Assembly (NCBI GenBank): GCA_964569315.1
Contig: CAZMUZ010000010.1
Location: 1-58,876, forward strand
Length of the DNA: 58,876 bases
Direction: 5' to 3'
Source of the DNA: CADEFF01 sp964569315
GTDB taxonomy: Bacteria > Pseudomonadota > Alphaproteobacteria > Dongiales > Dongiaceae
Part shown: one piece after another, positions 15,975 to 25,381 of the stretch
Position numbering within the stretch: the stretch's first letter is position 1
Layout: each line of letters opens with the position of its first letter
Notes under the pieces: generated by a model
The model's input: only the letters and a program-made list of their open reading frames with translations
Database searches by the model: none
Told to the model about the DNA's origin: nothing
Program-made: the position numbers and the translations under genes

Positions 15975-18074
15975 TCAACCCTCTCGTTGGGACTGGGATA
16001 CTGCGCTGCGCGGAACGATCACGGCATCGACCGCCACCACGCCGGACGGGCCGGCGATGACCGGGTTGACGTCGACTTCGGCAAGCTCGTCGCCGAGCGC
16101 CGCCACCATCGCGCTGAAGCTCGCGAAGGCCCTGGCGAGCGCGTCGAGGTCGGCGGGCGGGGCGCCTCGCCAGCCGGCGAGGAGGCGGCGAATGGCAAGC
16201 CGGTCGATGAGGCGCCGCGCCTCCGCCGCGTCGACGGGGGGCACGGCGAAGACCGCGTCCTCGAGCAGCTCGATCAGGGTGCCGCCGGCGCTCAGCATCG
16301 CGATCGGCCCGAAATCGGGATCCTGCAGCAGCCCGAAGGCGAGCTCGACGCCCGGCCGCGCCATGGCGGCGACGACGGCGCGGGGCCCGAGCCGGCCCGA
16401 CATCTCCGCATAGGCGGCGGCGAGCGCCTCGGGCGCCGGCAGATTGAGCTTCACCCCGCCGACGTCGGACTTGTGGAAGATTCCGGGCATGGCGGTCTTG
16501 AGGACGACCGGATAGCCGACCGTGCGCGCGGCCTGAGCGAGGTCGGCAGCGCTCTCCACCGGCCGGTGCGCCACCGTCGGCACGCCGAAATCCTCGAGCA
16601 GGGCGAGGCTCGTCCGCTCGTCGAACGGCTGTCCTTGTTTCAGGCGACTCCGCCAACGCCCGGTTGCCGCCGGGTCCGCGGCCGGGGGCTTGCGCTTCGG
16701 TCGCGCCAGAAACGCCGAATAGTCCATCGCGCGCCGCGCCGCGACCAGGCTTTCGCCGATGCCCTCGAGCACCGGAACGCCGGCGTCGCGAAGCTGCTGT
16801 GCCAGCGTTTCGTTGCGGCCCTTCGCGTAGCAGGTGGCGAAGGCGAGCGGCTTCTTCCGGCTCGCGCCGAGGCGCTTGGCCGCTTCCGCATAGCGTTCGT
16901 GATAGCTGGTCCCGTCGCGCAGGTCGGCGATCCAGAAGCCGAGCCCCGCCGCCGGATCGTCGAGCAGGTCGCCGAGGCAGCTCTCGAACAGCGCCTCGAA
17001 TCCGTGGCCGGTGCCCCAGGCATCGAGCGGGTTCTCCGGCACGAGCCCGTAATCGAGACGGGCCGCGAGCTTCGCCCGCGTCGCCTCGCCGATCTCGGCG
17101 AAGGGAACCCCCTCGCGATCCGCCGTGTCGGCCAGAAGCTCGCGCTCGCCGCCGGAATCGGCGATGGCGACCAGGCCCTTCCCGGGGGCCGGCAGCTTGC
17201 CGGTCGAGAGGAGTTGCAAGGTGGCGACGAGCTCGTCCGGGGTGCCGACGCATTGCACGCCGTAGCGCTCGAAGACCGCCTCATAGGCGTCGATATTGCC
17301 GGCGAGCGCGCCGGTGTGGCTGAGGGCGAATTGCTGGCTCTTCTCGCTGCGCCCGACCTTCACCACGACGATCGGAATGGCGGCCTCGGCGGCGCGTTTC
17401 AGCGCGGCGACGAAACCGGCCGGGTTGCGGACCGCTTCCATGTAGATGCCGACGGCGCGGGTGCCGTCGAGCGCGAGCGCGAAATCGAGATAATCCGCGA
17501 TCGAGGTGGTGATTTCCTGACCCGTCGAGACAGTCAGGTTGTAGCGCAGCCGGTCGCTCGCAGAGAGCGCCGCCAGCACGGAACCGGACTGGACGATGAG
17601 GGCGACGTTGCCGGGCGCTTCCGCCGGGCCGCCGGCCATCTCGCAGCGCGCCTTGTGGACCCGGTTGTAGAAACCCGTGCCGTTGCCGCCGCAGATCAGC
17701 AGCCCGGCCTCGCGCGCCCGGTCGCGCAGGCGCTGCACGAGCGGCGGCGAGCGCTCTTCCTCGAGCGCGCCGCTGGCGAAGATCGTCGCTCCGCGCACGC
17801 CCGCCTCGATGGCATCGACGACCGCAGCCTCGAGCCGCGCATTGGCCACGGAGAGCACCGCATGCTCCGGCACTTCGGGGAGCGAGCGGAGATCCGGATA
17901 GCAGGGGCGCCCCTCGATCTCCGTGTAGCCCGGGTTGACCAGGTAGATAGGTCCGTCGAAGCCCGCGCCGAGCGTGGCATGCATCATGCCGTGGCCATAG
18001 GAGCCCGACTTCGGCGAGGCGCCGAGCAGAGCGATCGAGCGAGGGCGGAGCAGGGGATCGAGACGATGCGCCAT
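15975..18074 (-). CDS. Acyl-CoA synthetase (NDP-forming)
   Basis: A 699-aa fused alpha-beta enzyme of the acetyl-CoA synthetase (ADP-forming)/succinyl-CoA-synthetase superfamily. An N-terminal CoA-binding Rossmann domain (LRPRSIALLGASPKSGSYG) and the ligase domain with the phosphorylatable His in ALSHTGALAGN are followed by a C-terminal ATP-grasp half (YPVVLKTAMPGIFHKSDVGGV). It interconverts acyl-CoA and acid with NDP/NTP; direction and substrate are unknown. The ATG at 18074 gives the family-typical start MAHRLDPLLRPRSIA. Confidence 0.88.
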   Translation of the reverse strand: MAHRLDPLLRPRSIALLGASPKSGSYGHGMMHATLGAGFDGPIYLVNPGYTEIEGRPCYPDLRSLPEVPEHAVLSVANARLEAAVVDAIEAGVRGATIFASGALEEERSPPLVQRLRDRAREAGLLICGGNGTGFYNRVHKARCEMAGGPAEAPGNVALIVQSGSVLAALSASDRLRYNLTVSTGQEITTSIADYLDFALALDGTRAVGIYMEAVRNPAGFVAALKRAAEAAIPIVVVKVGRSEKSQQFALSHTGALAGNIDAYEAVFERYGVQCVGTPDELVATLQLLSTGKLPAPGKGLVAIADSGGERELLADTADREGVPFAEIGEATRAKLAARLDYGLVPENPLDAWGTGHGFEALFESCLGDLLDDPAAGLGFWIADLRDGTSYHERYAEAAKRLGASRKKPLAFATCYAKGRNETLAQQLRDAGVPVLEGIGESLVAARRAMDYSAFLARPKRKPPAADPAATGRWRSRLKQGQPFDERTSLALLEDFGVPTVAHRPVESAADLAQAARTVGYPVVLKTAMPGIFHKSDVGGVKLNLPAPEALAAAYAEMSGRLGPRAVVAAMARPGVELAFGLLQDPDFGPIAMLSAGGTLIELLEDAVFAVPPVDAAEARRLIDRLAIRRLLAGWRGAPPADLDALARAFASFSAMVAALGDELAEVDVNPVIAGPSGVVAVDAVIVPRSAVSQSQREG

Positions 18075-18278
18075 GATGTGCGTCCGAGCGCTTGTAGGCG
18101 CGGCCGAAATGCAATGCGCGAAGACTGTGGACAATGGCGCCAGAGCGCTTTGCAGGAATCCGTCACGTTGTGGCGAGAAATTTCTGCATGCCGTCGCGCC
18201 GTCGTCGTTTAAGGGAACCGGTCGTTCGACTGCGGAAGCGAGATCCGTCCGCGTCGAGCGCCGACGGCGCGCATTGCG

Positions 18279-18307
18279 TTGACTTCGCGCTGCGCTGCCG
18301 ATTAGCT
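18279..18307 (+). promoter_or_regulatory. Candidate promoter of the first polyamine-type ABC operon
   Basis: TTGACT (18279-18284), 17 bases, TTAGCT (18302-18307), ending 48 bases before the permease ATG in the 281-base divergent gap. The -35 is good and the -10 is weak. Confidence 0.3.
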
Positions 18308-18355
18308 TCGGACGGCTCACGAGCGCGTCCTGCCGACCGGAAGACCAGAGAGGCG

Positions 18356-19192
18356 ATGCAGCGCCCACATCTACAAGACGGATGGATCGGTACCGCGCAA
18401 CTCGTTCTCGCGATCGGCGGCGCCCTGTTCCTCCTGCTCCCGCTCCTCGTGATCTTCCCGATGGCGTTCTCCGCGGCGGAGCAGCTCACCTTCCCGCCGC
18501 CGGGATATTCTTTTGCACTCTATCGAAAGCTCTTCGCCAGCGAGGAATGGCTCGCGGCCATCGCGATGAGCCTGCAGGTGGCGACCATCGCTTCGATCAT
18601 CGCGATGTTGCTCGGCGTGCCCGCTTCCTACGCGATCGTGCGCTACCGCTTTTTCGGCCGGCGCGCGCTCTACGCCTTGCTGCTGACGCCGCTGGTCGTG
18701 CCGGTCATCATCGTGGCGCTCGCGCTCTTCCTCACCTTCGCGCCGATGAAGCTCGTCGGCAATCTCTGGGTCGTCGCGGCCGCCCATGCGTTGCTCGGCG
18801 TCCCGTTCGTCGTCGTCATGACGATCTCGGTGCTGCGCGACTTCAACATGAACCTCGAACGCGCGGCGCTCAGCCTTGGCGCCAGCGGCTTCAGGGCATT
18901 TCTCCACGTCACCTTTCCGGGAATTCGCTCGGGCGTGCTGCTCGGCGGGATCACGGCCTTCGCGGTCTCGTTCGACGAGGTCGTGCTGGTGATCTTCATC
19001 GGCGGCCGCCAGGCAAACACCTTGCCGCGTCAGATCTGGGGCGGCATTACCACCCAGCTCGATCCGGTGATACCGGCGGTCTCGGCGCTGCTGATCGTCG
19101 CCGTCGTCGCGATTTTCGGCGCGATCGGGCTGCGGCACCTGAGCGTCGCCCATGCGGGCCGACGCACGACTCCGAAAGGAGCAGTCGCCTGA
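18356..19192 (+). CDS. ABC transporter permease, PotC/PotI type
   Basis: A 278-aa inner-membrane permease with about six helices and the EAA loop (ERAALSLGASGFRAFLHVTFPGI) that contacts the ATPase. Sequence style (FPPPGYSFALYRKLF…SFDEVVLVIFIGG) matches the PotC/PotI branch of polyamine/opine/quaternary-amine importers. ATG 18356 is preceded by AGAGAGG. First gene of the cluster; unusually the binding-protein gene is second and the partner permease third. Confidence 0.87.
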   Translation: MQRPHLQDGWIGTAQLVLAIGGALFLLLPLLVIFPMAFSAAEQLTFPPPGYSFALYRKLFASEEWLAAIAMSLQVATIASIIAMLLGVPASYAIVRYRFFGRRALYALLLTPLVVPVIIVALALFLTFAPMKLVGNLWVVAAAHALLGVPFVVVMTISVLRDFNMNLERAALSLGASGFRAFLHVTFPGIRSGVLLGGITAFAVSFDEVVLVIFIGGRQANTLPRQIWGGITTQLDPVIPAVSALLIVAVVAIFGAIGLRHLSVAHAGRRTTPKGAVA

Positions 19193-19271
19193 TACCGGCC
19201 GCTCGCCGGAAGGCGGCCGACGTTTCGCATCCATATCTCGAAACCACAGAAGAAATCAGAGGGAGGTTTTC

Positions 19272-20345
19272 ATGACCGGTAAGGCACTGAAATCGAAGAT
19301 CTCGCGCCGCAAGGCGCTGAAGCTCGGCGGCGCCGCGGCGCTCGCCGCCACGATCGTCCGGCCGGCCCGCGCCGATGCCGGCAAGGTCGTCGTCGGAAGC
19401 TGGGGCGGCCCCTACACCGACGCGCAGGCGGAAGCCTATTTCAAGCCGTTCGAGGCGGCGACCGGCATCAAGGTCGAGATCGTCACCGCCGGCAACTTCA
19501 CCGCGGCCGGCATGAAGGGCGCGGTCGAGACCGGCAGCTACGAGTGGGACTGGACGACGCTCGGCTCGAACGATTACGCCGCGGCGGCCAAGAACGGCTG
19601 GCTCGAGCCGATCGACTACGCGCTGATCGACAAGAGCAACAAGACGGAGGAAACCCAGTTCTTCGAGTTCGGCGTCGGGGCCGAGGCGACCAGCGATGTC
19701 ATCACCTATCGCAGCGACGTGTTCCCCGACGGAACCGGCCCGCAAAGCTGGGCCGATTTCTGGGACACCGAAAAGTTCCCCGGCCCGCGCAGCATGTGGA
19801 AGAGCCCGTGGCCGATCCTGGAAGCCGCGCTCATCGCCGACGGCGTTCCCGCCGACCAGCTCTATCCCCTCGATCTCGATCGCGCCTTCGCCAAGGCGGA
19901 CCACATCCGCGACAAGGTCACCGTCTGGTGGGAAAGCGGCTCGCAGTCGCAGGAGATTCTCGTCAGCAAGAACGTCGTGATCGCGGAGATGTGGAACGGC
20001 CGCGCCGGCATCTCGAAGCGCGACGGGGCGCCCATCGAGATCGTCTGGAACCAGGGCTTCTTCGACCCGGCCTTCTTCTCGATTCCGAAGGGAACGCCGA
20101 ACAAGGAGAACGCCATGCGGCTGACCGACTGGGCGGCCTCGCCGGAAGCGGCCGCGCGGTTCGCCGAGCTTACCTTCTACGGGCCCTCCAATCTCAAGGC
20201 GATCGATCTGATCGACCCGGCGATCCGGCCGCTCATCAACAGCGCCCCCGAGAATCTTGCCCTGCAGATCAAGCGCGACTACGCCTGGTGGGAAGAGAAT
20301 CTCGCCAAGGTGAACGAGCGCTTCGTCGCCTGGCTGATCACCTGA
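19272..20345 (+). CDS. ABC transporter substrate-binding protein, PotD/PotF type
   Basis: A 357-aa periplasmic binding protein. The N-terminal SRRKALKLGG followed by an Ala-rich stretch ending ARA is a Tat-type signal. The mature part starts VVVGSWGGPYTDAQAEAYFKPFEAATGIKVE, typical of the spermidine/putrescine-binding superfamily. Aromatic residues (W and Y) are frequent, as in amine-cage binding sites, but the ligand cannot be assigned. GGGAGG sits just ahead of the ATG at 19272. Confidence 0.87.
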   Translation: MTGKALKSKISRRKALKLGGAAALAATIVRPARADAGKVVVGSWGGPYTDAQAEAYFKPFEAATGIKVEIVTAGNFTAAGMKGAVETGSYEWDWTTLGSNDYAAAAKNGWLEPIDYALIDKSNKTEETQFFEFGVGAEATSDVITYRSDVFPDGTGPQSWADFWDTEKFPGPRSMWKSPWPILEAALIADGVPADQLYPLDLDRAFAKADHIRDKVTVWWESGSQSQEILVSKNVVIAEMWNGRAGISKRDGAPIEIVWNQGFFDPAFFSIPKGTPNKENAMRLTDWAASPEAAARFAELTFYGPSNLKAIDLIDPAIRPLINSAPENLALQIKRDYAWWEENLAKVNERFVAWLIT

Positions 20346-20373
20346 GCGATCGGCGTCGACGACATCGGGACGG

Positions 20374-20403
20374 GCGGAGGCCGCGGTTGTCCGCGGTCTC
20401 CGC
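20374..20403 (+). promoter_or_regulatory. Intercistronic stem-loop after binding-protein gene
   Basis: GCGGAGGCCGCGG (20374-20386) pairs with CCGCGGTCTCCGC (20391-20403) across a TTGT loop: 13 bp with one G-U. There is no T run, so it is more likely an mRNA-stabilising or partial-termination hairpin that raises binding-protein levels over the downstream permease and ATPase. Confidence 0.6.
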
Positions 20404-20510
20404 TGCCTGTCCCGGCGGTCGGAACGCCAAGGGGGTATGTGCATGACACCGTTTGATCTCGATCGCAGGATGCCCGGCATCCGCATCGCGCGGTTTGGCG
20501 AACGCGCCGA

Positions 20511-21359
20511 ATGAGCGGGAGCCGCCTCACGCTCGCCTTGCTGATCGCGCCGGTCCTCGCGTTCCTGACCGCGGTGCTGTTCTACCCGCTCGCGCTCATG
20601 GTGGAGCGGAGCTTCACCGATCCAGCGCTCGGCATCGGCAACTACCTCCGCATCGTCGAGGTCGCCGTCTATGCGCGGGTCTTCTGGACGACGCTCCAGG
20701 TCTCGGCCATGGTGACGGGGATCTGCCTGCTGCTGGGCTATCCGCTCGCCTATGCCGCCGCGAACCGCGGTCCCGCGGCGCGGCTTCTGCTGCTCGTCGC
20801 CGTCATGATGCCGTTCTGGACCAGCCTGCTGGTGCGCACCTACGCCTGGATGGTGCTGCTCGGCGCCGGCGGCCCGGTCGCGGTCGCCTGGACTTATGTC
20901 TTCGCGACCGAGCCGCCGCAACTGCTTTTCACGCGGTTCGGCGCGGTGATCGGCATGGTCTATGTGATGCTTCCTTATATGGTGCTGTCGTTGTTCGCCG
21001 TGATGAACGAGATCGATCCCAACTACCAGCGGGCGGCGCGGAGTCTCGGCGCGAGCCCGCTTCGCGCCTTTTTCCACGTCTATCTGCCGCAGTCTTCCGC
21101 CGGGGTGACCGGCGGTGTGCTGCTCGTCTTCATCGTGTCGATCGGATTCTTCGTGACGCCGGCGCTGCTCGGCGGCCGCAAGGAAACCTTCATCGCCTGG
21201 CTCATCAAGATCAACGTGCAGGACGTCGTCGATTGGGGCTTCGCCTCGGCGCTCGCCGTGGTGCTGCTGATCCTGACGATGCTGCTCCTCTACTGCTACG
21301 ACAAGCTGCTGCGCGACGAGAGCGTGTTCGCGGCCGGGCTGGTGCGAGGCCGGACCTGA
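20511..21359 (+). CDS. ABC transporter permease, PotB/PotH type
   Basis: A 282-aa six-helix permease with the EAA-type loop (YQRAARSLGASPLRAFFHVYLPQ) and the PotB/PotH-branch sequence MPFWTSLLVRTYAWMVLLG. It pairs with the permease at 18356. Its stop overlaps the ATPase start (TGATG), so the two are translationally coupled. Confidence 0.87.
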   Translation: MSGSRLTLALLIAPVLAFLTAVLFYPLALMVERSFTDPALGIGNYLRIVEVAVYARVFWTTLQVSAMVTGICLLLGYPLAYAAANRGPAARLLLLVAVMMPFWTSLLVRTYAWMVLLGAGGPVAVAWTYVFATEPPQLLFTRFGAVIGMVYVMLPYMVLSLFAVMNEIDPNYQRAARSLGASPLRAFFHVYLPQSSAGVTGGVLLVFIVSIGFFVTPALLGGRKETFIAWLIKINVQDVVDWGFASALAVVLLILTMLLLYCYDKLLRDESVFAAGLVRGRT

Positions 21360-22456
21360 TGCAGAATACGACGCAAAACCTGTCGCTTCGCGCGCTGGGC
21401 AAGAGCTACGGCGCCGGCAGCGGCGAGCCGGCCGTCCGGGACGTGTCGCTCGAGATCGCCAAGGGCGAGTTCGTGGCGCTGCTCGGCCCGAGCGGTTCGG
21501 GCAAGACCACCACGCTCATGATGATCGCCGGCTTCGAGCAGCCGAGCAGCGGCGACATCCTCGTGGACGGCCGCAGCATCCTTGCCATGTCGCCGAGCCG
21601 CCGCGACATCGGCGTCGTGTTCCAGAACTACGCGCTCTTCCCGAAGATGACGGTCGCGGCGAATATCGGCTTCCCGCTCCGGATGCGCGGCCGCCGCCGT
21701 GCGGAGATCGAGGCGACGGTCACGCGGCTGCTCGACCTCATCCACCTGCCGGGCTTCGGCGGCCGATATCCGAACCAGTTGAGCGGTGGCCAGCAACAGC
21801 GCGTGGCGCTCGCCCGGGCGCTCGCCTTCGATCCGCGGCTGCTGCTGCTCGACGAGCCGATGGGCGCGCTCGATCGCAAGCTGCGCGAGCAGCTTCAGCT
21901 CGAGGTCAAGAGGATCCAGCGCGCGCTCGGCGTCACCACCGTCTATGTGACGCACGACCAGGAGGAGGCGATGGTGCTGGCCGACCGCGTCGCCATCATG
22001 GATCGCGGCCGGCTCGTGCAGGTGGGAACGCCGACCGAGGTCTATAATCGGCCGCTCACGCGGTTCGTCGCGCAGTTCCTGGGCACCGCGAACCTGCTGC
22101 CGGCGCGCGTCGCGGGTTCCGGCGCTGCCGGTGCCGCGGAAGCGGAACTTGCCGGGGTTCGCGTCGGCTTCAGCGCGACCAGATCGCGACCGGCGGGCAC
22201 GCCGATCGAGCTCTTCGTGCGGCCCGAATGCGTGCGGCTCGGCCCGCCGGCCGCAGGGTCGCTGGACGGAACCGTCGATACCGCTATCTTCGTCGGCGAA
22301 TCGACCCGCTATACGGTTCGGGTCGGCGAGCACACCATCCTCGCCACCAGCCACAACCGCTCGGGCTCGCCGGTCTTCGCGGCCGGCGACCGGGTCGGCC
22401 TCGGCTGGAGCGCCGAAAACTCCATCGCGCTCGATCCCGAACCCGCCGCGTCCTGA
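21359..22456 (+). CDS. ABC transporter ATPase, PotA type
   Basis: A 365-aa ATPase: Walker A GPSGSGKT (43-50), Q loop FQNYALFP, signature LSGGQQQR, Walker B LLLLDEP, H-loop VTHDQEEA, and a C-terminal TOBE/OB regulatory domain of ~120 residues as in PotA/UgpC. Energises the importer formed by the two preceding permeases. Confidence 0.9.
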   Translation: MQNTTQNLSLRALGKSYGAGSGEPAVRDVSLEIAKGEFVALLGPSGSGKTTTLMMIAGFEQPSSGDILVDGRSILAMSPSRRDIGVVFQNYALFPKMTVAANIGFPLRMRGRRRAEIEATVTRLLDLIHLPGFGGRYPNQLSGGQQQRVALARALAFDPRLLLLDEPMGALDRKLREQLQLEVKRIQRALGVTTVYVTHDQEEAMVLADRVAIMDRGRLVQVGTPTEVYNRPLTRFVAQFLGTANLLPARVAGSGAAGAAEAELAGVRVGFSATRSRPAGTPIELFVRPECVRLGPPAAGSLDGTVDTAIFVGESTRYTVRVGEHTILATSHNRSGSPVFAAGDRVGLGWSAENSIALDPEPAAS

Positions 22457-22524
22457 GACCTCCGGGAACACCGAACCGCCGTTGAGCCGGCCCGGGTCCG
22501 GGGCGGTTCCTGCGGGGAGAGTGA

Positions 22525-22558
22525 TTGCAATTTTTCGCCATGGGCCGATAAAATATCG
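22525..22558 (+). promoter_or_regulatory. Candidate promoter and palindrome before the GlxA-type regulator
   Basis: TTGCAA (22525-22530) and TAAAAT (22549-22554) with an 18-base spacer form a promoter-like pair. The -10 is embedded in a perfect palindrome CGATA-AAA-TATCG (22546-22558) that could be an autoregulatory operator. The regulator therefore probably has its own promoter. Confidence 0.45.
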
Positions 22559-22592
22559 ACAAAACCCCTCGCGCATCCAAGGGAGAGCAGCC

Positions 22593-23660
22593 ATGGCGAA
22601 CCAGGAAGCGGGAGAGCCTCCCTCGCGACTGGCCTTCGTTCTCATTCCCCGCTTCAACATGCTCGCGCTCACCGCGGCGATCGAGCCGCTGCGCATGGCG
22701 AACTACTTTACGCCGCATCCGCTCTACTGCTGGGAATGGCTCTCGATCGACGGGCGGAGGGTCACGGCGAGCAATGGCCTCAGCGTCGATACGCGCGCGA
22801 TCGGCGCGGCCGACGACAGTTTCGATCTGGTTTTCGTGTGCGGGAGCTGGGATGCCGAGCGCTTCGACAACCAGAAGCTCTTCAAGTGGCTGCGGAACCA
22901 GGACCGCAAGGGCGCCACGCTCGGCGCCATGGATATCGGCGCCTACCTGCTCGCGCGGGCGGGGCTGCTCGCGGGACGCCAGGCAACCATCCATTGGTCC
23001 TTCATCGCGGCTTTCGCCGAGCAGTTTCCCGAGGTTTCGGTGCGGGAGCAGCTCTACACCGTCGACAAGAAACGGATGACATGCGCCGGCGGTACCGCAA
23101 GCCTCGATCTCATGCTGCACGAGATCGCCCGCCGGCACGGCCAGCAGCTCGCCATGTCGATCGCCGACATCATCATGCATTACCCGGTGAAGCCGGCCGA
23201 GGCGTCGCAGCGCCATACCCTCGGCAGCGCCGAGCCGGACCTCCATCCGAAAGTGCGGGCCGCGATCGCGCTCATGGAGGAAAACTTCGACGATCCGCCG
23301 GGTGTGCCCGAAATCGCGAAGGCGATCGGCGTATCGCAGCGGCAGCTCGAACGGCTGGTGCGGAAATCTATGGGTTGCTCGGTGGTGCGGCTGAACCAGG
23401 TGCTGCGGCTGCAATATGCGCGCGTGCTGCTGACCAATACCGAGATGTCCGTCCGCGAAGTCTCCGCCGCCTGCGGCTTCAACGGCATGTCCTATTTCGC
23501 GCGGGCCTTCGTGAGCTGCTTCGGCAGGAAGCCGAGCGAGTATCGTCAGGCCTGGCCCCAATCCGATCCGACGCCGCGCTGGCCGGGGTCGGTCATGTCC
23601 TCCGTGGCGACCAAGGCGGGGCGCTGCGCGCCGCGGCTCCGCGCGCTCAGCGGCGATTGA
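22593..23660 (+). CDS. GlxA-family (DJ-1/PfpI + AraC) transcriptional regulator
   Basis: A 355-aa regulator. The N-terminal DJ-1/class I amidotransferase-like domain (~10-190) lacks an obvious nucleophilic Cys (GAMDIGAYLLARAGLL), so it should bind rather than cleave a ligand; the C-terminal AraC double HTH (~245-325) ends GFNGMSYFARAFVSCFGRKPSEYR. Characterised members (GbdR, CdhR, SouR, ArgR) sense glycine betaine, carnitine, sarcosine or arginine. It directly follows the ABC operon, so it probably activates that operon in response to the transported amine. Confidence 0.87.
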   Translation: MANQEAGEPPSRLAFVLIPRFNMLALTAAIEPLRMANYFTPHPLYCWEWLSIDGRRVTASNGLSVDTRAIGAADDSFDLVFVCGSWDAERFDNQKLFKWLRNQDRKGATLGAMDIGAYLLARAGLLAGRQATIHWSFIAAFAEQFPEVSVREQLYTVDKKRMTCAGGTASLDLMLHEIARRHGQQLAMSIADIIMHYPVKPAEASQRHTLGSAEPDLHPKVRAAIALMEENFDDPPGVPEIAKAIGVSQRQLERLVRKSMGCSVVRLNQVLRLQYARVLLTNTEMSVREVSAACGFNGMSYFARAFVSCFGRKPSEYRQAWPQSDPTPRWPGSVMSSVATKAGRCAPRLRALSGD

Positions 23661-23687
23661 GGCCGGCCCGGATCGGCAGGCGGCGGA

Positions 23688-25097
23688 TCAGCGGGCGGGC
23701 GTTTCCCCGCCGAGGCCGAGAGCGGTCCTGAAATCCGGCGTGAGGTCGCGATCCGGCGCGAAGCGCTCCGCCCAGAAGATCACCGGGATCCGGTCCTCCG
23801 CCGCACCGCCGCGGACCGGATTGACGAAATCCCAGACGATCCTGCCCGCAGGCGTCACCTCGATCATGCGGCCGGCCATCGACTCGACGACGAGGGTATT
23901 GCCGTTGGCGAGCCGCGTTTGGCTCGAGCGCGCGACGCTGTCGAGCGGCTGGTCGGGCCGGTTGCCGTAGCTCCAGGTGATCCGCTCTGTCGCGGGATCG
24001 AACTCGATCACCCGCGACGGCCCGTGGCCGCCGGGCGCGCCCTCATTGTCGAACAGCAGCAGCGAGCCTTCCGGAAGGAACTGCGCATCGTGCTGGCGAA
24101 GCCAGGCGCCGGTCGCGGCCCAGGCCATCGACCGCTTTTCCATGTCGGCGAGCGCCACCGTGCTCACCTCGCGGAGCGACAGCAGCACCTGGCCCGCGCG
24201 GCTTTCCGGGATGCCCGGGACCGGCGCGTCCAGCACGTCGACGGAATTGGCATGGAGATAGTCGCCGCGGCTCTGATGCACGTCCCAGGGCACGAAGTAG
24301 AGCCGCCGGCCGAAACCCGATTCCGCGAAGGCGCCGGTCACCCAGAATCTTTCGAGCTCGTGGCCGTCCGGCGAGAGCTTCGCCACGAAATCGTCGATGC
24401 GCGGCTTGTTGAGATGCTCGAAGCCCGGCAGGTCGTTCTCGGCGATCTCCTGCGTCAGCACATAGATGTTCCCGTCCTTGTCGATATCGAAATCGTGATG
24501 GGCGTGCGCCAGGTAGCGCCAGATCACCTTCGAGTCGCGATCCATCTTCACCAGCCCGTAGCCCCAGGGGGTATCGCCGTTCGCCGCATAGAGCGCGAGC
24601 AGGTCGCCGTTCGGGAAGAGATGCGCCTTCTCGATCCAGACCATGGAATCGGGCTGCGGATTCTTGACCGCGGCAGTGTCGTCCCAGACCTTGCTGAAGG
24701 GCAGCGCCCACTGGTGGACGACGCGCCCCTCCATATCGATCAGGAAGGCGCGCTGCTCGTGGGTCGAGGTATAGAGCGTCAGGCCCTCGTAAGCCGCGCC
24801 GGGGTCGTGGAAGACGACGCCGCGCCGTTCGGTGCGGGCCGGCTGCCAGAAATCGGTCAGCACCGGATCCTGATAGCGCGTCATCTTGTCGTAGAGGGCG
24901 TTGCCGCTGTCGAAGGCGCGGCGCAGATAGTCGGCGGGGAAGAGGCCGCGGTTCATCGCATAGCTGCCGCCGAGGAAGGCGAGGAGGGTTATGCCCAGGA
25001 TACCGAAGAGGATCGGAACGAGGTTCCCGGGTTCCCCGGGATCGCGCTTGGTGGCGTAGGGGCGGGAACGCCGCCGCCGATCCGTATCCATCGTCAT
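23688..25097 (-). CDS. Arylsulfotransferase-like (ASST family) membrane protein
   Basis: A 469-aa protein with a Lys/Arg-rich cytoplasmic start, one helix (~25-48) and a large periplasmic domain that looks like a beta-propeller (repeated DMEGRVVHQW, DRDSKVIWRY, SPDGHELERF, TPAGRIVWDF blades). HDFDIDKDGNIYVL and the closing blade match the arylsulfotransferase family. ASST moves sulfate between phenols via a catalytic His, but many homologues have no proven sulfotransferase activity. Starts at ATG 25097 or 25091. Convergent with the regulator gene. Confidence 0.7.
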   Translation of the reverse strand: MTMDTDRRRRSRPYATKRDPGEPGNLVPILFGILGITLLAFLGGSYAMNRGLFPADYLRRAFDSGNALYDKMTRYQDPVLTDFWQPARTERRGVVFHDPGAAYEGLTLYTSTHEQRAFLIDMEGRVVHQWALPFSKVWDDTAAVKNPQPDSMVWIEKAHLFPNGDLLALYAANGDTPWGYGLVKMDRDSKVIWRYLAHAHHDFDIDKDGNIYVLTQEIAENDLPGFEHLNKPRIDDFVAKLSPDGHELERFWVTGAFAESGFGRRLYFVPWDVHQSRGDYLHANSVDVLDAPVPGIPESRAGQVLLSLREVSTVALADMEKRSMAWAATGAWLRQHDAQFLPEGSLLLFDNEGAPGGHGPSRVIEFDPATERITWSYGNRPDQPLDSVARSSQTRLANGNTLVVESMAGRMIEVTPAGRIVWDFVNPVRGGAAEDRIPVIFWAERFAPDRDLTPDFRTALGLGGETPAR

Positions 25098-25381
25098 GCC
25101 GGGAACCTTCCGGAATTGCGCCTGTCGGCTGCGTCGTGCGTCGACCTGCGAATATCGGCGCGGTTCTCGGCAAGGCAATGGCGGCTGCCGTGGCAAGTGC
25201 GTGTCCGCAGGTGCGACGGCAGCGTGGACACAGGCGGGCCAAAGCGCTGCGACCCTTGGCAAATTCTGGTTGAGCCGGAACGGGGGCAGGGCGCAGAGTA
25301 GCGCCCGGCAGCCGCCCGAAAGCGGCAGTCGGGCGTCCGCCAAGAGACGTCGCGAAGATCGTCAGGGGAAACAGCGCTTCC

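Noticed and set aside
13159..16413. A ~1,080-codon plus-strand open frame across the cyclase, tRNA and operon 3' ends
   Set aside because: It overlaps well-supported genes and a tRNA, is built of Arg/Ala-rich low-complexity sequence and has no domain. It is a GC-driven shadow frame.
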